From Desulfococcus sp041737845 (GTDB lineage Bacteria > Desulfobacterota > Desulfobacteria > Desulfobacterales > Desulfococcaceae): DNA of 64,000 nucleotides. Shown in pieces: positions 54,515-61,248 of this stretch (its first letter is position 1; every line of letters begins with the position of its first letter). The notes beneath the pieces were generated by a model. It saw nothing but the letters and a program-made list of their open reading frames with translations, was not told where the DNA came from and did not search any database. Both the position numbers and the translations under genes were made by a program. The stretch is from positions 14,460 through 78,459 of the forward strand of contig NZ_JBGSQX010000008.1 of assembly GCF_041737845.1 (NCBI RefSeq), given 5' to 3'.

Positions 54515-54630
54515 GGCTTTGTTTGCGTGAGGACGGCATTGTTTGGAGAGAATAATGCACTATCGCGAAACTCGCTTAAATTGCGGATCATCACATGACG
54601 ATTCTAAATAAATTTACAGAGGGGGAGGTC

Positions 54631-57111
54631 ATGGTCCCCCCCATCGGGAAAAACGAATTTAGTTTGCGGATCAAATTGTTATGGGGTCTTATCCCCTCCG
54701 TGATCATCATCTTGATGGTTACCGGGTATATCACCTATCTGACATCCTCCCATTTCCTGAATCAGGCCCTGGAACGCACCACCCGTCTCCATGCAAAGGC
54801 CATGGCCCATGAAATCGAGACGATTTTTACACGGTGTAAAAAAGATTTGCAGATTATCGCGCAAACTGCCGGGGATGAAGGCGATTTGCACAAAATTTTT
54901 GCAGGACTGGTTCGCGCAGGCGGGTTTGATTATCGTGAACTGGGATTTATTGCGCAGAATGCGCAAGACCATCTGTTCTGGATTGCGGGCAGCGATGGGC
55001 TGCTTAAGGTTCCGGCAGCCGAAATCACCGATATCCATCCAGACCCTCTCTTGTATACGGAGCACCTGATCTCCTTGAAGCCAGGGCAGGTGTGGATGTC
55101 GCAGGTGGTGGAGGTGGACCATCCGTTTCAGACCCCCGAAAACCCCAATCAACGCATTCATTCCCATGTGATCTATTTTGGGACCCCGTGTTTCTCAGAA
55201 AACGGGGAACGGCGGGGGTATCTGCTGTTATCCCTGGATGTCCGCGCCATACGGAATATCCTGTCCCTCTTCAATTCCCCCCAGTCCCCCATCCAGGCAT
55301 TCTCCCGCACACCGGCGCTGCGCTATGCCTATCTCTTCGATCCGGACGGGTGGATATTGTTCCAAAACGAAAGCGTTGAAAAAAAGGACCTGGAACTGAC
55401 CACGGACCTGGCGCGCTCCACCTACGACGACGGCATCCTGGGGAAGCCGGGCCTCCCTTCGGCATTCCGGCCGAGTTTCGATTTCCGGGATTTCTGGAAG
55501 ATGGTTGGAGACGTCAAGAAGGGCCGGCATGACCTGATCCACATGGAAAATGCGGCCGGAGCCGGCGTTTTCGACAAGGACGCCTCCCTTGCCTATGCCC
55601 CTGTTCTGTTTGAAGGTGACCTCGTCGCCGGGATCGCCTATGTCGATCGGACCCAGTTCACGCGCATGGCAGGGTATAAACACCTTGATATCATGCTGTT
55701 TATAACGATTTTGACCATAGCGGTCGTATCGCTGATTATTTTCATCCTGGCCCGCATGATCACCAAGCCGATCTATCAGCTTGCCGGGGCGGTCAATCAC
55801 ATTCAGAAAAGCGCGCAGCTCCATCCTATCCGAATCCCGTCCAGGGATTATGAGGTCAATCTGCTCGTAAACGCCATCAACCGGATGATCGCCGTCATGA
55901 ACGCCCAGATGGCTGACATCCGGGAAAAAGAGATCAAAATCAAAACCGTTGAAAACAAGGAGCGGATTGCCCTGGAAACGGAGTTCCCCAGACAGGCCCG
56001 GCCGGATAAAGCGCCGGATCTTCCGGAGATCATCGGCTTCGGCGCCCGGATCGAACAATTGAGATCGGATATTTTCAAGGCGGCGGGAAGCGACGCCGAT
56101 GTCCTTATTATCGGTGAAACCGGCACCGGTAAACAACTGGCGGCGGAGGCGATCCACCGGCACGGGGGGCGGTCCGCCCGCCCGTTCATCTCCGTCAACT
56201 GCGGCGAGCTTGGCGAGACCCTGCTGCTGGACAGCCTGTTCGGTCATGTCAAGGGGGCCTATACGGAAGCGAAAACCGACCGCAAAGGCGCTTTTCTGGA
56301 GGCCCACGGGGGCACCCTCTTCCTGGACGAAATCCAGAATGCCTCCCTGACCGTCCAGCAGGCGCTTCTGCGGGCCGTATCCATCCGAAAGGTCAGGCCC
56401 GTGGGTTCGGATAAGGAGCTGGATGTGGATGTCCGGCTGATCTGCGCAACGAATGCAGACCTGACCCTCCTGATAGAGAGGCAGATGTTCCGGGCCGATC
56501 TCTATTTCCGGCTGAAGGTCATCACGATTCATCCGCCGCCCCTGCGGGATCAGAAGCAAAACATTCCAGTGCTCGTCAATCACCTGCTGCTTATATTGGA
56601 GGCGTCAACCCGACGGACGGGGATAGGCATCAGCAGGGGGGCCCTGGAAAAGCTGAAGCAATACCATTGGCCGGGAAATATCCGGGAGCTGAACAACTGC
56701 ATCACCCGGGCCGTGGTGATGAGTGAAAGCCGCATCATTCAGGAGGATGACATCATCCTCGAGAAAAGCATGCGGACACAGCCCGATTCCGGCGATACCC
56801 CCGGCGGCAATGAACCCGAAATGGAAGCCCCGATGCTTCCCGGCCAGGATCCCCCGGTGCTTCCGGTCAGATCCGAACCCGGCCGCACCGATCCGGCCGG
56901 CCTTCCTTTCCGGATCAACCGCCGCCAGGAGAAGGTCTACCCGTATATCCTCTCCCGCAAAACCATCACCCGGAGCGACTACATGAAGTGGGTGGGCACC
57001 GATATTTCCCCGCGGACCGCTGTCTATGACCTCCAGGATCTGGTCAAAAAGGGCGTGTTGCGAAAGGACGGCAGCGGACCGGCAACCCGTTATATCCTCG
57101 TTGAGCAATAG
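54631..57111 (+). CDS. Membrane-bound sensor fused to sigma-54 AAA+ activator with winged-helix C-terminus
   Basis: 826 residues. A membrane helix (about 15-37), a large extracytoplasmic sensor region (about 38-350, Cache-like in size), a second helix (about 352-377), a HAMP linker (about 378-430), then a sigma-54 interaction AAA+ domain (about 470-700): Walker A GETGTGKQ, Walker B GGTLFLDE. The sigma-54 contact loop reads GAYTEA rather than GAFTGA. The usual FIS helix is replaced by a winged-helix-like end (about 763-826; SRKTITRSDYMKWV, SPRTAVYDLQDLVKKGVL). ATG 54631 has GGGGGAGG directly upstream. It probably senses a periplasmic signal and drives the divergent TauE operon without a separate kinase. 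Confidence 0.85.
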   Translation: MVPPIGKNEFSLRIKLLWGLIPSVIIILMVTGYITYLTSSHFLNQALERTTRLHAKAMAHEIETIFTRCKKDLQIIAQTAGDEGDLHKIFAGLVRAGGFDYRELGFIAQNAQDHLFWIAGSDGLLKVPAAEITDIHPDPLLYTEHLISLKPGQVWMSQVVEVDHPFQTPENPNQRIHSHVIYFGTPCFSENGERRGYLLLSLDVRAIRNILSLFNSPQSPIQAFSRTPALRYAYLFDPDGWILFQNESVEKKDLELTTDLARSTYDDGILGKPGLPSAFRPSFDFRDFWKMVGDVKKGRHDLIHMENAAGAGVFDKDASLAYAPVLFEGDLVAGIAYVDRTQFTRMAGYKHLDIMLFITILTIAVVSLIIFILARMITKPIYQLAGAVNHIQKSAQLHPIRIPSRDYEVNLLVNAINRMIAVMNAQMADIREKEIKIKTVENKERIALETEFPRQARPDKAPDLPEIIGFGARIEQLRSDIFKAAGSDADVLIIGETGTGKQLAAEAIHRHGGRSARPFISVNCGELGETLLLDSLFGHVKGAYTEAKTDRKGAFLEAHGGTLFLDEIQNASLTVQQALLRAVSIRKVRPVGSDKELDVDVRLICATNADLTLLIERQMFRADLYFRLKVITIHPPPLRDQKQNIPVLVNHLLLILEASTRRTGIGISRGALEKLKQYHWPGNIRELNNCITRAVVMSESRIIQEDDIILEKSMRTQPDSGDTPGGNEPEMEAPMLPGQDPPVLPVRSEPGRTDPAGLPFRINRRQEKVYPYILSRKTITRSDYMKWVGTDISPRTAVYDLQDLVKKGVLRKDGSGPATRYILVEQ

Positions 57112-57118
57112 GGGGCCT

Positions 57119-59701
57119 ATGTTCAATCAATTACAGGGGTTTTTCAAAAAATTCGCCAAAAGACCGCCCGCCCAGGGCGAGATCATGACCCATTTTCGCA
57201 GAAAATACGCAGCGTTCAAGATTCTCCTGGAATCGAATGCCGATCTGCTGAAAACCATCTCCGGCATGGAGGAGAAATTGGCGGGCCGCCAGGTGTTCGG
57301 CATGTCCTACATCCGTTCGGAGACCGCGCGCATCATCTTCCATGCCATGCGGATGGTGAAAAGCTTCGAAGTTTTGATCGGCAGACCCTGCCCCGCCCTG
57401 ATGGAAACGGTGGACCGGATCCAATGGATCATCAATCAGGAACTGGAGCTCAAAAAAACGCCGCGAATTCCAGACCGGGTCTTGCCGTTTACCCGCATCA
57501 CCCGCGATATGGTCGATTTCATCGGCGGGAAAAACGCCAACCTGGGCGAGATCAAAAGCCGTACCCGTCTCCTCATTCCCAGAGGGTTTGCCATCACCAC
57601 AACGGCGTTTGACGAACTGATCGAATTCAACGATCTCATGGATGAGATCCGCAGACAAAAGATGGAGCTGGACCCCAGGGATCCGGAATCTGTTTTGAGG
57701 ATCAGCCAGACCATCCGGCGGTTGTTCCTGGAGAGCCGGATCCCGAAGGCACTGGAGAATGAGATCCTGAAGGCCTATTCCGAAGAGATCTGCCCGGACG
57801 GAACGGCCTTCGTCGCCTTGCGCAGCAGCGCCGTGGGGGAGGACAGTGAACGCTCCTTCGCCGGGCAGTACCAGAGCTTTCTGAATGTCCCGAAAGATCA
57901 GATTCTCCAGAAATACAAGGCTGTGGTGGCCAGCCTTTTCACCCCTCGGGCCATCTCCTACCGCCTGCGAATGGGCATCTCCTTCGAGGACGAGGCCATG
58001 AGCGTGACCTGCCTGGAAATGGTAGCGGCCAAAGCCTCGGGAGTCATGTATACGCGGCACCCCATAGAAACCTGGAAGGATGAGGTCATCATCAATGCCG
58101 TGTGGGGGCTCGGGACCAGCGTGGTCGACGGAACGGCAACCCCCGACAGTTACACCCTGTCCAAGTCGGCGCAGCCGGCATTGCTCTCCTCCAGCATCGC
58201 CGCCAAGTCCACCTGCATGGTTTCCAAATCGGATGGGGGGATTTCGGAGACGGCCGTGGAGGATGAGATACACCGAAAGCCCTGCCTCACCGACGCGCAG
58301 GCGGTCACCCTGGCCTCCTGCGGCATGGCGCTGGAAAAGCATTTTCAAGGGCCTCAGGACGTTGAATGGTCGCTTGACCATGATGGGAAGATCATCATCC
58401 TGCAAACCCGGCCCCTGCTGATGAAGGAGCGGGAAGGCGGGCCCATGGCCACGCCGATGTTCAGCGACTATCCGGTGTTGCTGGAGGAAGGGGTTGCCGC
58501 CTGTCCGGGAGTGGGATGGGGGCCGGCCCATATCATCCGCTCCGACGAGGACCTGCTGAGCTTCCCGGATGGGGGCGTGCTGGTGGCGGCCCATTCGTCC
58601 CCCCAGTATGTCATGGTCATGGACAAGGCCCAGGCGATTGTCACCAATGCCGGGAGCGTCACGGGCCATATGGCCTCCCTGGCCCGGGAATTCAAGGTTC
58701 CGGCCATTCTGAACACCCAGCGGGCCACGCAGGTGATCCGCCAGGGGGAGACCGTCACGGTTGACGCCTTCGGGGGCCGGGTCTACGCCGGAAAGGTGGA
58801 GGCCCTGTTGAACATCCAATGGCCCAGAGCCGCCTATATGCGGGACACTCCCGTATGCCAGACCCTTGAAAAGCTCTCCCGGTACATCATTCCCCTGAAC
58901 CTCACCAATCCCAAGAGCCGGCGCTTTACCGCCAAAAATTGTGAAACCATCCACGACGTCATGCGGTATGCCCACGAGATGTCTTACGCAGAGCTGTTCC
59001 AACTCGGCGATTTCACAGCCGATCACGGCAAGATCGCGGTTCGCCTCGACGTCCCGCTGCCCATTGATCTGCACATCATCGATCTGGGCGGGGGCCTTTT
59101 GCTTTCGGAGAAAAGCGTCCGGATCAAACCCGCCCAGGTGGTGTCGACACCCTTCAAGGCCGTGCTGGAGGGGATGCTGCATTCGGAGTTGAAGCCCCTG
59201 GAACCCCGGCCGATCAATGTACGGGGCTTTCTGTCGGTCCTGAGCGAGCAGATGATCCGTCCGCCCCGTCCCGAGCATGAGCGTTTCGGTGACCGAAGTT
59301 ATGCCATTCTTTCAGATAAATATCTGAATTTCAGCTCCCGGGTGGGCTACCATTACAGTATTCTGGATACCTACTGCGGAAAAAGCGCCATGCTGAACTA
59401 TATCAATTTTCAGTTCAAGGGGGGTGCCGCGGATGACCTCCGGCGGAATCGCCGGGCCCGTCTGATCCGGAATATTCTGGAGGTCAACGGGTTTTTGGTG
59501 GAGGTTCAGGGGGACAGGGTCAATGCCCGATTTGCGAAGCAGCCTCAGGCGGTGATCGCGGAGAGGCTGGAGATGTTGGGCAGGCTCCTGATTTTTACCC
59601 GTCAGATGGACATGCTCATGGAGAATGAAACCATGCTGGAGCGGTTGACCGAATCGTTTCTGAGCGGCCGCTATGACGTGAGCGAAATTTATGGGAATTA
59701 G
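57119..59701 (+). CDS. PEP-synthase-related protein lacking the PEP/pyruvate barrel
   Basis: 860 residues: a helical N-terminal region (1-125), an ATP-grasp PPDK_N domain (about 130-440; IGGKNANLGEI, ALRSSAVGEDS, FAGQYQSFLN, NAVWGLGTSVVDG, EWSLDHDGKIIILQTRP), and a swivelling phosphohistidine domain (about 460-560; TNAGSVTGHMASLAREFKVP, His 517). The C-terminal TIM barrel that binds PEP/pyruvate in PpsA is absent; instead there are about 300 residues I do not recognise (e.g. DLHIIDLGGGLLL, GGAADDLRRNRRARL). It cannot make PEP by the known mechanism; it may phosphorylate His 517 from ATP and pass phosphate elsewhere. It starts seven bases after the sensor gene. Confidence 0.83.
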   Translation: MFNQLQGFFKKFAKRPPAQGEIMTHFRRKYAAFKILLESNADLLKTISGMEEKLAGRQVFGMSYIRSETARIIFHAMRMVKSFEVLIGRPCPALMETVDRIQWIINQELELKKTPRIPDRVLPFTRITRDMVDFIGGKNANLGEIKSRTRLLIPRGFAITTTAFDELIEFNDLMDEIRRQKMELDPRDPESVLRISQTIRRLFLESRIPKALENEILKAYSEEICPDGTAFVALRSSAVGEDSERSFAGQYQSFLNVPKDQILQKYKAVVASLFTPRAISYRLRMGISFEDEAMSVTCLEMVAAKASGVMYTRHPIETWKDEVIINAVWGLGTSVVDGTATPDSYTLSKSAQPALLSSSIAAKSTCMVSKSDGGISETAVEDEIHRKPCLTDAQAVTLASCGMALEKHFQGPQDVEWSLDHDGKIIILQTRPLLMKEREGGPMATPMFSDYPVLLEEGVAACPGVGWGPAHIIRSDEDLLSFPDGGVLVAAHSSPQYVMVMDKAQAIVTNAGSVTGHMASLAREFKVPAILNTQRATQVIRQGETVTVDAFGGRVYAGKVEALLNIQWPRAAYMRDTPVCQTLEKLSRYIIPLNLTNPKSRRFTAKNCETIHDVMRYAHEMSYAELFQLGDFTADHGKIAVRLDVPLPIDLHIIDLGGGLLLSEKSVRIKPAQVVSTPFKAVLEGMLHSELKPLEPRPINVRGFLSVLSEQMIRPPRPEHERFGDRSYAILSDKYLNFSSRVGYHYSILDTYCGKSAMLNYINFQFKGGAADDLRRNRRARLIRNILEVNGFLVEVQGDRVNARFAKQPQAVIAERLEMLGRLLIFTRQMDMLMENETMLERLTESFLSGRYDVSEIYGN

Positions 59702-59758
59702 CGCTCTGTCGACCGGATATTCGTTTCCGTCCTCTCTCCTGCGCCTTGAGGCATCCGG

Positions 59759-60157
59759 TTATCGACATTTCTCTCTTTCCAGCCGGCATTCGAAGGCCAG
59801 GGAGATCTTCACCAGGAGTTCATCGATGTCGCAGGGTTTCATCAGGTAATCGTAAGCCCCGAGCTTCACCGCCTCGAGGGCCACGTCCATCGAGGCATGC
59901 CCGGACAGGATGATCACCTCCACGGGGAACTGCCGCTTTTTAATCCACTTCATCAGCTCGATTCCGCCGATGCCGGGCATTTTGATGTCCAGGATCACCA
60001 CGTCATAGGCTTCTTTCGCAAGCGCCACCATGGCGGCTTCGCCAGTGAGCGCGGCGGCGGCGGAGATGCTGTGAATCGAAAGAACCTTTGCGAGGGTCCG
60101 GCAGAACCTTTCCTCATCGTCGATGATTAATACCGTGGGGGTTTCAGGCATATTCAC
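59759..60157 (-). CDS. Receiver-only response regulator
   Basis: A 132-residue CheY-like receiver with no output domain: acidic pocket IIDDEERF, phospho-acceptor Asp 57 in VVILDIKMPG, switch Ser in VIILSGHASM, and Lys in YLMKPCDID. It is convergent with the PEP-synthase-like gene. No histidine kinase is in the window, so the phosphodonor is unknown; proximity raises the possibility of a link to the sensor-activator system. Confidence 0.9.
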   Translation of the reverse strand: MNMPETPTVLIIDDEERFCRTLAKVLSIHSISAAAALTGEAAMVALAKEAYDVVILDIKMPGIGGIELMKWIKKRQFPVEVIILSGHASMDVALEAVKLGAYDYLMKPCDIDELLVKISLAFECRLEREKCR

Positions 60158-60189
60158 GCCTTTCTATCAGAAGCAGGGGGTTGAACCTT

Positions 60190-60412
60190 GACGGTCCCGC
60201 CAAAAGTGCGATATCTGAGCGCACGAGTATAGGGAGATCGTGTTTGAGTGTCAATATCTGACGGTTCCGTAAAAAGGCCGATATCTGCGTTACGCTTCAT
60301 CCCTCGTCACTGCGGCGTACTATAAGTACGCCTCATTCCTCGGGATTCGCAAGCCTTGATCTCGGCCTTTTTACGGAACCGTCTGAAAATTGACTTTTTA
60401 CGAGACCATCAA
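60190..60412. repeat. Degraded older repeat copy flanking copy 3
   Basis: GACGGTCCCGCCAAAAGTGC at 60190 and GACTTTTTACGAGACCATC near 60392-60410 are diverged versions of the two ends of the palindromic element and bracket the intact copy 3. This looks like an old copy into which a newer one inserted. The sequence TCAATATCTG is present at both 60251 and 60409. Confidence 0.5.
60260..60383. repeat. Palindromic repeat element, copy 3
   Basis: 124 bp with perfect terminal inverted repeats starting GACGGTTCCGTAAAAAGG; reverse-complemented, it differs from copy 1 (35934) at only a handful of interior positions. It sits between the response regulator and the MlaF-like gene. Confidence 0.85.
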
Positions 60413-60479
60413 TATCTGCGATGGCAAACCATGAACCAGGGCGCGATTCCAAAAATGGATCAGCTGTCGAAGGGAGCCC

Positions 60480-61238
60480 ATGACCGTAAAACAACCCCAT
60501 ATCGTCGTGCAGGATCTCACCATGGCCTATGGCGATTTTGTCCTCATGCGCGATCTGACGTTTACGATCAACCGGGGGGATATCTTCATCATCATGGGCG
60601 GCAGCGGCTGCGGCAAGAGCACCCTGATGACCATCCTCATCGGCCTGAAGGCCCCGGCACGGGGGCGGGTGATGTACGGCGACCTCGACTTCTGGGGCGC
60701 AGACCCCCAGATCCGGGACCGGGTCATCCGCCGCGCCGGGGTCATGTACCAGAGCGGGGCGCTGTGGAGCTCCATGACCCTGGCCGAAAATATTGCCCTG
60801 CCGCTGGAGACCTACACGACCCTGAGCCCGGCCCGGATCCGCGAGGTGGTGGCGCTGAAGCTGGCCCTGGTGGGGATGGGCGGATTCGAGGAGTTCTACC
60901 CTTCGGAGATCAGCGGCGGGATGCAGAAGCGGGCCGGCATCGCGCGGGCCATGGCCCTCGATCCGGAGGTCCTCTTTTTCGACGAGCCGTCGGCCGGGCT
61001 GGACCCGGTGAGCGCGCGCCGCCTGGATGACCTCATCCTGGAGCTGCGGGAAAGCCTGGGCACCACCATGGTGGTGGTGACCCACGAACTGTCCAGCATA
61101 TTCGCCATCGGCAGCAATTCGGTGTTCCTGGATGCCGCCAAGCGGACGATGACGGCCACGGGCGATCCGAAAAAGCTCCTGGCCGAGACCCGGAATTCCA
61201 CCCTGCGCCTGTTCCTGACCCGCGGGGAAAAGTCCTGA
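60480..61238 (+). CDS. MlaF-type ABC transporter ATP-binding protein
   Basis: A 252-residue ATPase of the Mla/Ttg2 lipid-transport type: Walker A GGSGCGKSTLM, MYQSGALWSSMTLAENI, signature EISGGMQKRAGIARAMAL, Walker B VLFFDEPSAGLDPV. The MYQSGALWSS stretch is typical of MlaF. The permease MlaE, substrate protein MlaD and MlaC, normally adjacent, are not: upstream is the repeat and downstream the FAD oxidoreductase. AAGGGAG precedes the ATG. The gene may have been separated from its operon. Confidence 0.85.
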   Translation: MTVKQPHIVVQDLTMAYGDFVLMRDLTFTINRGDIFIIMGGSGCGKSTLMTILIGLKAPARGRVMYGDLDFWGADPQIRDRVIRRAGVMYQSGALWSSMTLAENIALPLETYTTLSPARIREVVALKLALVGMGGFEEFYPSEISGGMQKRAGIARAMALDPEVLFFDEPSAGLDPVSARRLDDLILELRESLGTTMVVVTHELSSIFAIGSNSVFLDAAKRTMTATGDPKKLLAETRNSTLRLFLTRGEKS

Positions 61239-61248
61239 CCGAAGCAAC

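Noticed and set aside
46328..54600. Second copy of the ssrA 3' end as an attachment site
   Set aside because: No stretch resembling the T-arm and acceptor end (GGTTCAACTCCCGCCGCCTCC region) was found downstream within the window.
57131..59278. 715-codon minus-strand open frame opposite the PEP-synthase-like gene
   Set aside because: Shadow frame; the plus-strand protein has intact ATP-grasp and His-domain motifs.
60251..60418. 10-bp direct repeat TCAATATCTG as a clean target-site duplication
   Set aside because: ATATCTG also occurs inside the element, and the outer bases do not abut the inverted-repeat ends on both sides, so it is not clear evidence.
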